Below are positions 9,343 to 19,102 of a stretch of 64,000 nucleotides of DNA, piece by piece. Each line of letters opens with the position of its first letter. The stretch's first letter is position 1. The translations under genes were made by a program, and so were the position numbers. Source of the DNA: an uncultured Pelagibacteraceae bacterium. Lineage in GTDB: Bacteria > Pseudomonadota > Alphaproteobacteria > Pelagibacterales > Pelagibacteraceae. The notes below the pieces were generated by a model. The model did not search any database and had not been told where the DNA came from. It was given only the letters and a program-made list of their open reading frames with translations. The DNA lies in contig CACGWQ010000003.1 in the NCBI GenBank assembly GCA_902576815.1, forward strand, positions 33,454-97,453, given 5' to 3'.

Positions 9343-10944
9343 CTAGCTTGGTATTTCTAAAGTTGCCGATATTAATTTTTTTGTATAATCATGCTTAGGA
9401 TTATTAAATATCTCATTTTTATTTCCTATTTCAACTATTTCACCTAAATACATAATTGCAATCCTTTTGCACATATTTTTTAATATAGATAAATCATGAG
9501 ATATCATAATCATAGTTACATTTGTCTCAAAATTAATCTTTTTTAAAAGTTTTAGAATTTCAGCTCTTATAGACATATCTAAAGATGCAACAGCTTCATC
9601 AGTGATTATAAGTTTGGGAGATGTTGAGATCGCTCTTGCAATAGCTACTCTTTGTTGTTGTCCACCACTTAGTTCATGAGGATGTCTATCAAAAAACATT
9701 TCAGGTGGTGATAGCTCAACCATTTTTAAAAGGTCTAAAACTTTTTTTTTAATATCATTCTGATTTAGATCAAAGTGAATATTAAATACTAATGAAAGGG
9801 TTTCTCCAATTGTCTTTCTTGGATTTAATGAACCATATGGATCTTGGAAAACCATTTGGATATTTTTTCTGAACAATTTTCTATCATCTTTCATAAATTT
9901 ATAAATTTCTTTATCCAGAAAAATAATTTTTCCTGATGATAACTCCGTTAAACCCATTAACAAATTTGCAACTGTTGTTTTGCCAGATCCACTCTCTCCT
10001 GCAATACCAAATATTTCACCCTCGGATAATTTAAGACTAACATTTTTTACAGCTCTTAATAATTTTTTTGAACCAGGCAAAATAAATTCTTTATTAATAT
10101 TGTTAATTTCAATTAAAGTATTTTCATTTAATTTTTTTTCGTCTTTATCATTTATCTTTTGTTTTGAAGAATTTAATAAACTCTTTGTATAATTTTCCTT
10201 TGGATTATTAAAAAGCTCTTTGCTATCTGCACTTTCAATTGTTTTGCCATTATGCATAACATAAACTTTTGAACATAAATATGAAACAACAGCTAAATTA
10301 TGAGTTATTAATAAAATAGCTGTATTGGTTTTTTTTGAAATTTTTTTTAATAAATCAAGAATTTGTAATTGAGTTGTTACATCTAAAGCTGTTGTACATT
10401 CATCTGCAATAATTAAATCTGGTTTGCATGATATAGCCATAGCAATCATAACTCTTTGCTGCATCCCTCCACTCAATTGATGAGGATAGCTCTTAATAAT
10501 ATTTTTAGGATTTCTCAAACCAACATCTAAAAGTGAATTTATAATTATTTCTTGAATTTTCTCTTTCTTTATATTTTGATGAAGCAAAATATTTTCAGCT
10601 ATTTGATCACCAATTTTAAGAACTGGATTTAAAAATGTAGATGGATTTTGAAATATAAATGAAATTTTAGATCCTCTTATATTTCTCAATTCTTTTTCTT
10701 TTAAACTTAACAAATCAATATTTTTAAATTGAATTTTACCACTTATAATTTTACCGCCCTCTGGTAATAGCTTAAGTATTGTTCTTGATGTTAAAGATTT
10801 TCCAGATCCTGACTCCCCTACTATTCCAACTATTTCTCCATGATTTATATTTAAATCTACACCATCTACAGCTTTAACGACTCCCTCATATGTATCTATA
10901 TACATTCTTAAGTTTTCTATTTTTAACAACTTTGAATTATTCAT
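9343..10944 (-). CDS. Peptide-type ABC transporter, fused double ATPase (DppD-DppF/GsiA type)
   Basis: A 533-residue protein carrying two complete ABC ATPase domains. Domain 1 has Walker A GESGSGKS near residue 45, signature LSGGMQQR and Walker B LIIADECTTALD. Domain 2 (from about residue 285) has GESGSGKT, LSGGQQQR and LIITDEAVASLD. Such fusions power uptake of peptides, glutathione or opines through DppB/DppC-like channels. The gene overlaps the upstream permease by one base. Note the D-E-A-V-A Walker B extension in domain 2 instead of the usual D-E-P. Confidence 0.93.
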   Translation of the reverse strand: MNNSKLLKIENLRMYIDTYEGVVKAVDGVDLNINHGEIVGIVGESGSGKSLTSRTILKLLPEGGKIISGKIQFKNIDLLSLKEKELRNIRGSKISFIFQNPSTFLNPVLKIGDQIAENILLHQNIKKEKIQEIIINSLLDVGLRNPKNIIKSYPHQLSGGMQQRVMIAMAISCKPDLIIADECTTALDVTTQLQILDLLKKISKKTNTAILLITHNLAVVSYLCSKVYVMHNGKTIESADSKELFNNPKENYTKSLLNSSKQKINDKDEKKLNENTLIEINNINKEFILPGSKKLLRAVKNVSLKLSEGEIFGIAGESGSGKTTVANLLMGLTELSSGKIIFLDKEIYKFMKDDRKLFRKNIQMVFQDPYGSLNPRKTIGETLSLVFNIHFDLNQNDIKKKVLDLLKMVELSPPEMFFDRHPHELSGGQQQRVAIARAISTSPKLIITDEAVASLDMSIRAEILKLLKKINFETNVTMIMISHDLSILKNMCKRIAIMYLGEIVEIGNKNEIFNNPKHDYTKKLISATLEIPS

Positions 10945-11804
10945 TAATTTTTTTTCCTTCGTGGATTGAAAACATCATTTAACCCTTCACCAAATAAATT
11001 TAGAGATAAAACAACTAGAAATATAGCTATACCAGGAAAGAAGACCATGTACCAAGATTGTCTAAAAAATTCTTGTGCATTGTTTAACATTAAACCCCAA
11101 CTAACCATAGAAGAGTCGCCAAAACCTAAAAAGCTCAAAGCAGATTCTATTAGTATTGCAGTTGCTTGTGTTAATGACATGTTTACAAGTATTGTTGTCA
11201 TAGTATTTGGTACAAGCTCTGAAAATATAATTTTAAAGTCAGATGCACCAGCAGCTATTGCAGCTTTACAATAAGGTCTTTCCTTTAATGATAGGATCTC
11301 AGCCCTTACAAGTCTTGCAGTTTGAGGCCAAGACAAAATTGAAATTACAATTATAATATTTATGATATTGGCTCCAAAAATTGCTACAAGAACTAATGCT
11401 AAAAAAATTGGTGGAATCACCAAGAAAATTTCAGTAATTCTCATTAAAACCGAATCAATTAATCCCCCGTAGAAACCAGCGATAGCCCCAAGAAATACTC
11501 CTACTACAGTTGATGTAATTACCGCAATAAAAGAAACAATTAAAGTTACGCGAGCTCCATATAATAATTCACTATACAAATCCCTACCTAGGTTATCTGT
11601 GCCAAGAAAATGTTTTATACTTGGGTTTTGAAATGCCTCTCCAGCACCTGTTGTAAGAGGGGGATATGTAGCAAAAATTGGAGCAAATATTGATAATATT
11701 ATAAAAAAAATTAAAATTATTAAACCTGCTAATCCTATTTTATTTTGTTTAAAAATATTCCAAAAAGTTTTGAGCTTATTTATATTTTTATAATTTTTTT
11801 TCAT
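10944..11804 (-). CDS. Peptide-type ABC transporter permease (DppC-like)
   Basis: A 286-residue inner-membrane permease with the N-terminal NKIGLAGLIILIFFIILSIFAP segment, HFLGTDNLGRDLYSEL (the DppC/OppC hallmark) and the EAA loop AAIAAGASDFKIIFSELVPN that contacts the ATPase. Six helices are expected. It overlaps the upstream DppB-like gene by four bases and the ATPase gene by one, so the three are translationally coupled. Confidence 0.92.
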   Translation of the reverse strand: MKKNYKNINKLKTFWNIFKQNKIGLAGLIILIFFIILSIFAPIFATYPPLTTGAGEAFQNPSIKHFLGTDNLGRDLYSELLYGARVTLIVSFIAVITSTVVGVFLGAIAGFYGGLIDSVLMRITEIFLVIPPIFLALVLVAIFGANIINIIIVISILSWPQTARLVRAEILSLKERPYCKAAIAAGASDFKIIFSELVPNTMTTILVNMSLTQATAILIESALSFLGFGDSSMVSWGLMLNNAQEFFRQSWYMVFFPGIAIFLVVLSLNLFGEGLNDVFNPRRKKN

Positions 11805-12763
11805 TTTAGTCTTATCCTTGGATCCAAATAAGTATAAAGAATATCAACAACAAAAGTTATTATTGTAACTGAAAGAGAGATCACAATAAATAATCCCATA
11901 ATTAAAGGATAATCTCTTTCAAAGAGAGCGTCTAACATTAGCAATCCTAGTCCAGGCCAGCCAAATACAGACTCTATTACTACTGCGCCAGATAGCATGT
12001 AACCAAGTCGCAAACCAATATATGTAATTACTGGTAGTAAAGCATTTTTTAGTGCATGTTTAAAAAAAATTTTACGATCAGATAATCCTTTTGATTTTGC
12101 CGTTATTATATAATCTTGTCCAAGGGCTTCAATCATGCTTGCTCTAACAAACCTCATAACAAAAGCTCCAAGTGTTGAACCTAAGGTAATGGTAGGAAGT
12201 AATAGATGTGTTAGACGATCTAACATAAAATTTTTTTCGCCAAGAATCATCGACTCCATTCCTGAAACAGGAAGTATTCCCCAATTAACAGAAAAAACTA
12301 TAATCAGCATTTGACCTAACCAAAAATTTGGAAGAGAATATAAGAATAACGCTACTATCATCGAAATATTGTCTCTTAATGAATAAGGTTTCGTTGCTGC
12401 ATAAACTCCAATTATTATTCCAAAAAAAGTACCAAAACCGATACTTGATAACATTAAAATAATAGTTGGAATTGCCCTATCCCAAATTATTTTTGATACA
12501 CTTTCATTCATTACAAATGATTTGCCTAAGTCTCCTGTTAATACTCCTTTTATGTATAAAATTAATTGCTCTAAAACTGACTTATCTAAACCAAGTCTTT
12601 TTCTGATTTCAGCTTCGAATTCAGGACTGGCTCCACTTTCGCCAACAAACATAAATACAGCATCTCCAGGAGCAAGCTGGATCATCAAGAAACTCAAAAT
12701 TAATATCCCAAAAACGACAGGTATGATCTGGGAAGTTCGTTTAATCAGATAATTGTAATTCAT
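11801..12763 (-). CDS. Peptide-type ABC transporter permease (DppB-like)
   Basis: A 320-residue permease with the canonical DppB opening (YLIKRTSQIIPVVFGILILSF), the extracellular loop RKRLGLDKSVLEQ, and the EAA loop TAKSKGLSDRKIFFKHALKNALLP. It ends YTYLDPRIRLK as the family does. It lies downstream of the binding-protein gene, separated by a strong terminator-like hairpin and a U-tract that ends about 15-20 bases before this ATG. Its expression should therefore depend on read-through, or on a weak local start. Confidence 0.92.
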   Translation of the reverse strand: MNYNYLIKRTSQIIPVVFGILILSFLMIQLAPGDAVFMFVGESGASPEFEAEIRKRLGLDKSVLEQLILYIKGVLTGDLGKSFVMNESVSKIIWDRAIPTIILMLSSIGFGTFFGIIIGVYAATKPYSLRDNISMIVALFLYSLPNFWLGQMLIIVFSVNWGILPVSGMESMILGEKNFMLDRLTHLLLPTITLGSTLGAFVMRFVRASMIEALGQDYIITAKSKGLSDRKIFFKHALKNALLPVITYIGLRLGYMLSGAVVIESVFGWPGLGLLMLDALFERDYPLIMGLFIVISLSVTIITFVVDILYTYLDPRIRLK

Positions 12764-12783
12764 CTAGTAAAGTATATAAAAAA

Positions 12784-12816
12784 AAAACCCACCAATAAAC
12801 ATTATTGGTGGGTTTT
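12784..12816 (-). terminator. Strong hairpin with U-tract between SBP gene and permease genes
   Basis: A perfect 15-bp stem (12784-12798 with 12802-12816) with a three-base loop. On the minus strand it is followed by an uninterrupted run of more than ten T, the form of an intrinsic terminator. It sits 14 bases after the binding-protein stop and before dppB, so it probably attenuates permease transcription and protects the binding-protein mRNA. Confidence 0.85.
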
Positions 12817-12830
12817 GATTTCAATAGAAA

Positions 12831-14486
12831 TTATTTTCTATTATTAGGTATATCTCCATTCCAATTTACTGTTTCTAATCCATCTCTGAATGTATAACCA
12901 ATTGGAAAACCATCTAATTTTTCATTATATGTCCACAACCACTTTGTTCCATATAATGCTAACATCGGTAAATCTTCTGCCAAAATTTGATGGGCTTCAA
13001 CATACATTTGCTTACGCTTAACAGGATCTAATTCCCCTCTTCCTTTATCAAGCAGATCATCTATTTTTTTATTATTGTAGCCAGACGAATTAGCATTCCA
13101 ACCTTTTCCTATATTTTTTGAATGCCAACTTTTGGTTAGTAAATCTGGATCAGGTCCTGTTGCAATTGTAGTTATATACATGTCATAGTCCATTTTTTTA
13201 TGCACTTTTTCTGTAATTGCAGATGCATCCATTTTCATTACATCTAATTCAATTCCAGCAGCTTTTAGATTTGATCTCATAATATCCAAAACTTTAGGAT
13301 GGTTGGAGTTCTTCTGCTCATGAATTATTGAGATTTTAAATCTATTTCCATTAGCATCTTTTTTAAAACCTGCAGAATCTAATAAAGCTTCAGCTTTTGA
13401 TACATCATATGGAAAATATTTTGACGGCGCTTCCCCTGTGTACCAAGAAATAAAGCCTTGATCTTTATTTCTAACATTATCAGCAACACCTGCGAATACT
13501 TTATCAATAATTTCATCAGTATTGATTAAATGTGCAAGTGCTTGTCTAACTTTTTTATTTCCAGTAAATTTACCTTTTGTATTCATATATATGAAATCAA
13601 ACGCCATATTTGCATAAGCAAAAGAATGAACTTTGATTCCATTGTCAGCATCATTTACTCGAGATATTTCTTTACCTGCTAAATAACCAGGATAAGAGTG
13701 AATAAAGTCAATTTCACCAGCTTCAAGTGAAGATACTAATGAAGTTTTATTAGGTAAAATTTTGAAATATAATTTATCAAGATATGGTAATTGATCTCCA
13801 TTTGATGCTTTTGCCCAATAATCTTTATTTCTCTCAAACAAGATATAATTACCTTTTTTCCACTCTACAAATTTAAAAGGTCCAGTCCCAATTGGTGCAT
13901 TATTGTAATTGCTATTTGGAATATCTTGACCTTCTAATATATGTTTTGGAGCCATAGAGCACCACTTTGAATCTAACTTAGTTAGAAAAGTAGCATCACT
14001 TTTGCTCAATTTGATAATTGCTTTGTAAGGTCCTGGTGTCTCAATGCTATCAACTATACTATAGTTATTTTTCCCTTGTGGATGATGCGGTCTACAAATA
14101 TTAAGGATACCGTATTTAACATCTTCAGATGTGAATTTTTTTCCATCATGCCAGTTTACGTCATCTCTTAAATTTAAAGTTATAGTTTTTCCATCAGAAC
14201 TTACATCCCAAGATTTTGCTAGCATAGGAGTTAGCTTTCCATCACCCATTTTACTAACTCTTAAAAGACCATCAAAAAGATTTATTGAGATTAATTGTCC
14301 TGAAAAAGTTTTAGGATATATAGCAGAATTCAAATTTTTTTGACTACCTGGAACTCCAATAATTAGAGCCCCACCGTGCTTTGATGATGCTAAGACTTTT
14401 CCAGTAGTTAAGATGGAGATAACAAAACATGCAACTAATGTTACAAGTATTAGATTATTTACTTTGTTTATTATTTTTTTTGTCAT
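12831..14486 (-). CDS. ABC transporter substrate-binding protein, family 5 (peptide/opine type)
   Basis: A 551-residue periplasmic protein with an N-terminal membrane-spanning signal. It has SBP family 5 landmarks: LAKSWDVSSDGKTITLNLRDDVNWHDGKKFTSEDVKYG, PIGTGPFKFVEWKKGNYI and RQALAHLINTDEII. These bind peptides, dipeptides or related amino compounds in the periplasm and deliver them to DppB/DppC-like permeases, which follow downstream. It lies between capA-like and dppB-like genes. The exact ligand cannot be assigned; the M20 peptidase neighbour favours a peptide. Confidence 0.9.
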   Translation of the reverse strand: MTKKIINKVNNLILVTLVACFVISILTTGKVLASSKHGGALIIGVPGSQKNLNSAIYPKTFSGQLISINLFDGLLRVSKMGDGKLTPMLAKSWDVSSDGKTITLNLRDDVNWHDGKKFTSEDVKYGILNICRPHHPQGKNNYSIVDSIETPGPYKAIIKLSKSDATFLTKLDSKWCSMAPKHILEGQDIPNSNYNNAPIGTGPFKFVEWKKGNYILFERNKDYWAKASNGDQLPYLDKLYFKILPNKTSLVSSLEAGEIDFIHSYPGYLAGKEISRVNDADNGIKVHSFAYANMAFDFIYMNTKGKFTGNKKVRQALAHLINTDEIIDKVFAGVADNVRNKDQGFISWYTGEAPSKYFPYDVSKAEALLDSAGFKKDANGNRFKISIIHEQKNSNHPKVLDIMRSNLKAAGIELDVMKMDASAITEKVHKKMDYDMYITTIATGPDPDLLTKSWHSKNIGKGWNANSSGYNNKKIDDLLDKGRGELDPVKRKQMYVEAHQILAEDLPMLALYGTKWLWTYNEKLDGFPIGYTFRDGLETVNWNGDIPNNRK

Positions 14487-14559
14487 TTTCCCCTCTTTTT
14501 TGTTGTTTATTTTAAAATAAAAATTATTTTAAAATTCGTTAATAAAAATCTTTCTTGTA

Positions 14560-15891
14560 TCATAATTGTACAATCCCTATATCGTTTTCAATCTTAATCT
14601 TTGTTCCTAATTTATCTGACATTTCTACTTGTCTATCTAATATTTCTTTTGCTTTATTTCCTGTTGCTATCCTCGGTAATCCTCTTTCCCATAATTTTAG
14701 ATGTCTGCCCATATGCATAGGATGTAACTTTATTTCTTTAACTTTTCCACTTTGCATTTTAAAGTCATATAAAAATCCTTGATTCCATAAAGGTGAAACA
14801 CCGAATTGGCCAGCAGGTCTAGCGTTGGTTATATCAGCAGGTAATGAATTATATGGGTCTAAATGCCAATTATCATAAAGATCGTATGGAAACCTAGGTA
14901 ATGTCTCTACCATCCATGAAAACCATCCAAGATCATAAAATATTGGTTTATCTTTATAAATTTCTATACCTTTGCCGTGCATACCATGAAACAAGCAAAT
15001 GTCTGCACCAGCATCTATAGCATCATGTGCAAATTTTTTCACAAAATCAGCTGGAACTTCGGCATACGGACCAGTTGTTTTGTCTCCATTTGCATGAGTG
15101 TGGTGACTTACAATGACATAATCTGCCATCTCTTTCGCATTTTTGATCCATTTTAAATTTTCATCAACATCTTTTTGATATGAGATAGTTGTATAACCTG
15201 GCTCATCACTTTCTCTAAATGTTAAACCAGGGTTTCCACCATTTGGGAAAAAAAGAGTCTTATCAGTATCTGCCTCTCTCCCTCTAAATTTATCTAAATT
15301 TAATTCTTTTCTAATCTTTTTTAACTTTTCAATTGTTTCTCTCTTTGCATCTAAAACTACATCATATCTAATCGTGTTATTTCCTGGCCTTCCTTTAAAC
15401 TTACCTTTTGGGTCACTTGCCATAGGCGGCTGAACAAATTCTCCCTGTTCATGAGATGAATCTATAGATATTAAAGCTACTCTTCCATTTGCAGTATCTA
15501 AGTATCCCGGTTCCCTTGCAGCTGTAAGATTCATTCCTGCTCCAGAACTAACAATGCCAGCTTCATCTAGTTGTTTTATAGATTCTTCAATTGCGTGGTG
15601 AGACCAATCATTCATATGATTGTTAGCTAACGAAGTTAAATTAAATCCGGTCCATGCATACTCTTTTGCTATCCATGGTTCGCCAAAAAAGTATGATGCA
15701 AAAGAATAAGGCTTGATTGCATAAGCATCTGGATGACCTATTTGACCTTCAAAATTCATAAAAGATACATCTGCTGATCTTAATTTGTCTACGACTTTTA
15801 AAAAATCTGGATCTTTAGAAACTGACACTCTGCGAGTATACATTGCACTACCACTCGCCATGAGACTTAGAACTTTATTCTCATTACTCAT
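14560..15891 (-). CDS. CapA-like protein (poly-gamma-glutamate synthesis/metallophosphatase fold)
   Basis: A 443-residue protein with CapA landmarks: LMASGSAMYTR at the N-terminus (GD replaced by SGSA), DVSFMNFEGQIG, NLTSLANNHMNDWS near residue 90, VALISIDSSH, DYVIVSHHTHANGDK and DICLFHGMHGKGIEIY. The metal-site segments of the calcineurin-like fold are mostly kept. No signal peptide is visible, unlike membrane-anchored CapA of capsule operons. It is first in a run with a peptide ABC transporter and an M20 peptidase, and divergent from a LysR gene, so a catabolic role on a gamma-glutamyl-like compound is possible (inference). Confidence 0.75.
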   Translation of the reverse strand: MSNENKVLSLMASGSAMYTRRVSVSKDPDFLKVVDKLRSADVSFMNFEGQIGHPDAYAIKPYSFASYFFGEPWIAKEYAWTGFNLTSLANNHMNDWSHHAIEESIKQLDEAGIVSSGAGMNLTAAREPGYLDTANGRVALISIDSSHEQGEFVQPPMASDPKGKFKGRPGNNTIRYDVVLDAKRETIEKLKKIRKELNLDKFRGREADTDKTLFFPNGGNPGLTFRESDEPGYTTISYQKDVDENLKWIKNAKEMADYVIVSHHTHANGDKTTGPYAEVPADFVKKFAHDAIDAGADICLFHGMHGKGIEIYKDKPIFYDLGWFSWMVETLPRFPYDLYDNWHLDPYNSLPADITNARPAGQFGVSPLWNQGFLYDFKMQSGKVKEIKLHPMHMGRHLKLWERGLPRIATGNKAKEILDRQVEMSDKLGTKIKIENDIGIVQL

Positions 15892-15969
15892 TAATAAATT
15901 AAAACAGAAAAATGCCTTATTGTAAAATATATTATTATTTGTATATTGATATATATTTTATATCAGAAG

Positions 15970-16860
15970 ATGATAACATTAAGAGAAATCAACTATTTTA
16001 TTGCAGTTTGTGAAGAAATGAATTTTAGGAAAGCTGCGAAAAAATTAAATATTTCACAACCACCTTTAAGTTTACAAATTAAATCTTTAGAAAATAAATT
16101 AAAATTAAAATTATTAGAAAGAGACAAAAGTGGAGTTAAAATAACTTTATCTGGACAAGATTTTCTTAAAAATTGTTATAATATTAAGTTTAATATTGAA
16201 AATTCAATAGAGTCAGCCAGAAAAATTAATAATGGTGAACTTGGTACTCTTAGAGTAGGATTTTCAACATTAGCAAGCTTTTTCATACTACCAAAAAAAA
16301 TTTCTGAGTTTTTAAAAAAATACCCAAATGTTGAACTGAAACTTAGAGAAATGCGCACCGAGAGAATTATTCAAGACATAATGGAAAAAAAGATTGATAT
16401 TGGTTTTATAGGAAAAAAAATAATAGATGATGATATAAGCAGCATTTCTCTATTTAAAGAAAACCTGGTTTTAGCAATTAACAAAAATAATATTCTAGTA
16501 AAGAAAAAGGAAATCTCAATAAAAGACATTAAAAATGAAAATTTTATTTTATTTCCTAAAAGTAAAGGCGCATTAGGTATATATGATAAAATTATAGAAT
16601 TTTGTAAAAAAGCTAATTTTGAACCAAAAGTTATACAAGAAGCATATGAAATCGAAGTTATTTTAGGATTAGTTTCTGGTGGATTGGGTGTAGCCTTAAT
16701 ACCAGAAAATTCTGGATTAATAAGATTAAATAAAGTTGTATTTAAAAAATTTTTAGAAAAAGCTCCAAAATCAGAGATATATTTAATAATGAGAAATAAT
16801 GATTTAAATCCTCTGACAAATAATTTTTTCAATTTAGGTAAAAAAAGTAATGAACGATAA
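15970..16860 (+). CDS. LysR family transcriptional regulator
   Basis: A 296-residue regulator from the ATG at 15970 (MITLREINYFIAVCEEMNF). The N-terminal winged helix has AAKKLNISQPPLSLQIKSLE as recognition helix region. An effector-binding domain follows from about residue 85 (TLRVGFSTLASFFILP...) and contains GLVSGGLGVALIPE. It is divergent from the capA-like gene across about 78 bases, the usual position of a LysR activator relative to its target. It overlaps the downstream DMT exporter by 11 bases. The effector is unknown. Confidence 0.88.
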   Translation: MITLREINYFIAVCEEMNFRKAAKKLNISQPPLSLQIKSLENKLKLKLLERDKSGVKITLSGQDFLKNCYNIKFNIENSIESARKINNGELGTLRVGFSTLASFFILPKKISEFLKKYPNVELKLREMRTERIIQDIMEKKIDIGFIGKKIIDDDISSISLFKENLVLAINKNNILVKKKEISIKDIKNENFILFPKSKGALGIYDKIIEFCKKANFEPKVIQEAYEIEVILGLVSGGLGVALIPENSGLIRLNKVVFKKFLEKAPKSEIYLIMRNNDLNPLTNNFFNLGKKSNER

Positions 16861-17731
16861 TAAAAAAGGACCTTATTTTTTTTTATTAAGTGTTTTCTTA
16901 TTTTCAATTATGGAATTACTTGTCAAATTTTTATCAAATGACTATCCTACTGGTCAAATTGTTTTTGCTAGAGGATTAGCTGGGCTGATACCAATTTTTT
17001 TAATAATGCCAAAGAGTAATTTTATAAATAATTTAAAAACAAAAAAAATCAAGTTACACCTTTTAAGAGTGTTAACAGGAAGTTTTGCTTTAATTTCAAT
17101 TTTTTTTGGAATTAAGTATTTGCCACTTGCAGACGCAATATCAATAACTTTTGCAGCACCTATTTTTGCTACGATATTTTCAATATTTTTTTTAAATGAA
17201 ATCGTTGGAAAAAAAAGGTGGCTAGCTATTCTGATAGGATTTGCTGGAATTTTGATTATTCTAAAACCTGGAACAAATATGTTTTCTTTTTATTCAGTTT
17301 TCCCAATTTTTTTTTGTATTGGTTTTGCAATGAGCGCTATATTAGTTAAAATATTATCTAAAACAGAAGAAAATTATTTAATAGCTTTATATTATACTAT
17401 TGGCTTAACTATTTTGAGTTTATTTTTAAGCCCAACAACTTGGTTAATCCCAAATTATATTGATTTAATTGTTTTTATTATGATAGGTATAACAGGTTCA
17501 TTTGGAAATATATTAATTACAGAAGCTTATAGAAACTCCGATGTGTCATTGGTTACGCCTATCAAATATCTAAACTTAATTTTTGCAATTTTATTCGGCT
17601 ACTTAATATTTAATGAAATACCAAACATACTAACTATTTTAGGATCTATTTTAATCACAATTAGTTCGATAATAATCTTTTCAAGAGAGCGAAAACTAAA
17701 AAGAAGTTTGATAATTAATAAGGAATTGTAA
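16850..17731 (+). CDS. DMT-superfamily (EamA) transporter
   Basis: A 293-residue membrane protein with two EamA repeats of five helices each. The first contains PTGQIVFARGLAGLIPIF and KYLPLADAISITFAAPIFATIFS; the second contains ITEAYRNSDVSLVTPIKYLNLIFAILFGYLIF. DMT exporters carry metabolites or amino acids across the inner membrane; the substrate is not predictable. Its start overlaps the end of the LysR gene, so the two are co-transcribed. Confidence 0.88.
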   Translation: MNDNKKGPYFFLLSVFLFSIMELLVKFLSNDYPTGQIVFARGLAGLIPIFLIMPKSNFINNLKTKKIKLHLLRVLTGSFALISIFFGIKYLPLADAISITFAAPIFATIFSIFFLNEIVGKKRWLAILIGFAGILIILKPGTNMFSFYSVFPIFFCIGFAMSAILVKILSKTEENYLIALYYTIGLTILSLFLSPTTWLIPNYIDLIVFIMIGITGSFGNILITEAYRNSDVSLVTPIKYLNLIFAILFGYLIFNEIPNILTILGSILITISSIIIFSRERKLKRSLIINKEL

Positions 17732-17736
17732 TACAG

Positions 17737-18678
17737 TTATCTTATTAAATCTAAAAGTTTTTCCAAAACCTTATCAGATGAAAGTTTATTTAAATCTGAA
17801 ACTTGAATTGCTTTAAAATTTTCTCGTTCAATACTAACTTTTTGAGCTGTAGTATGTGATCCAAATAAAACTAAACCTTTTACATTTAAATGTGCAGCCA
17901 TATGTGCGGGGCCAGTATCATTAGATATAACAAAAAAACTATCTTTTATTAATGAAGAAAGTTGAGAAATATTAAGTGCTTTATCATTATCTAAAATAAT
18001 ATTAGCATTAATATCTTTTGCTAATGTTATTTCATTTGGCCCAGGAGCTATTAATATTTGGATCTCATTTTTAAAAGTAGACTTAATTTTTTTAATCAAT
18101 TCATTGTAATATGGCCACCTTTTTATAGTTAGATGAGATGATGAAAACGGAAATAAGATTATATATTTATTTAAGTTATACTTTTTTTTGATCTCTGGAA
18201 TATCTTCGCAGCTCCATGAAAAATCTGGTTTGATTACTTTATCAGTTTTAATACCAGAAACTTTTAATTGATGTTCAAAACGATTGAGTACAGAATATTT
18301 ATCAAATTCTGCCTTATTAGTTCCCACTGGAAGAGTTGTTTCTGTTGACGACCAAATATCTGAAGTAGCTTGTGGGAAAAGAATTTTTTTATAAAAACTG
18401 GATCTTTTAGAATTTTGAAGGTCATAGACTTTAATAAAATTAAATTTTTTTATTTTTCTCATTAATAAATATAAATAAATTAAGTTAAATCTAGAGAGTC
18501 GTTTGTCTAATATGACATCAGTTATATTTGGATTTTTTTTTAATAAATCATAATAAGGTTTAGACGTTAGTATATAAAGACTATCATTTGGATGGTTGTC
18601 AGAAATGTCTTGAATTGCACCACTTGCTTGGGCTATATCACCTAAAGATCCATGTTTAATAATAAGTATATTAGACAT
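17737..18678 (-). CDS. GT9 glycosyltransferase (heptosyltransferase-like)
   Basis: A 313-residue GT-B enzyme with the heptosyltransferase start NILIIKHGSLGDIAQASGAI. The C-terminal donor site contains IILFPFSSSHLTIKRWP, LIAPGPNEI and FVISNDTGPAHMAAHLNVKGLVLFG. GT9 enzymes add heptose or other sugars to lipopolysaccharide core. It is divergent, by 32 bases, from a small DUF6165-like gene that often accompanies surface-polysaccharide enzymes. The exact sugar is not known. Confidence 0.88.
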   Translation of the reverse strand: MSNILIIKHGSLGDIAQASGAIQDISDNHPNDSLYILTSKPYYDLLKKNPNITDVILDKRLSRFNLIYLYLLMRKIKKFNFIKVYDLQNSKRSSFYKKILFPQATSDIWSSTETTLPVGTNKAEFDKYSVLNRFEHQLKVSGIKTDKVIKPDFSWSCEDIPEIKKKYNLNKYIILFPFSSSHLTIKRWPYYNELIKKIKSTFKNEIQILIAPGPNEITLAKDINANIILDNDKALNISQLSSLIKDSFFVISNDTGPAHMAAHLNVKGLVLFGSHTTAQKVSIERENFKAIQVSDLNKLSSDKVLEKLLDLIR

Positions 18679-18710
18679 ATTTCTAACAACTTAACATAAT
18701 ATAAATTTAT

Positions 18711-19100
18711 ATGAATAAAATTTTAGTAGAAGTATCTGTTGGAGAATTATTGGATAAAATTTCGATTTTAGAAATTAAAACGGTAAAAATTAAAGATCCT
18801 GAGAAACTAAACTTTATAATTGATGAATATAATATTTTGAAAGATCAATTAAATACAAATATTAAAAATTACAGTGAAATTGAAACTTTGTATAACTCGC
18901 TAAAAGAAATTAATTCAAAGCTTTGGGTAATAGAGGATGACAAAAGACTTTGCGAAAAAAACTCTGACTTTGGTGAAAAATTTATTAAATTATCAAGAGA
19001 TGTTCACTTCTTAAATGATGAACGAGCAAAATTAAAATTAGAAATAAATAATAAAACAGGTTCTAAAATTAAAGAAATTAAAGAATACACAAAATATTAA
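18711..19100 (+). CDS. Small DUF6165-like protein
   Basis: A 129-residue, highly charged and probably helical protein. Its opening (ILVEVSVGELLDKISILEIKTVKI) resembles the DUF6165 family, found next to lipopolysaccharide glycosyltransferases; that is from memory and not checked by search. No catalytic motif, signal or membrane segment is visible. The neighbouring GT9 gene is divergent and the proteasome-like gene is convergent with two bases between stops. Function unknown. Confidence 0.6.
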   Translation: MNKILVEVSVGELLDKISILEIKTVKIKDPEKLNFIIDEYNILKDQLNTNIKNYSEIETLYNSLKEINSKLWVIEDDKRLCEKNSDFGEKFIKLSRDVHFLNDERAKLKLEINNKTGSKIKEIKEYTKY

Positions 19101-19102
19101 TT

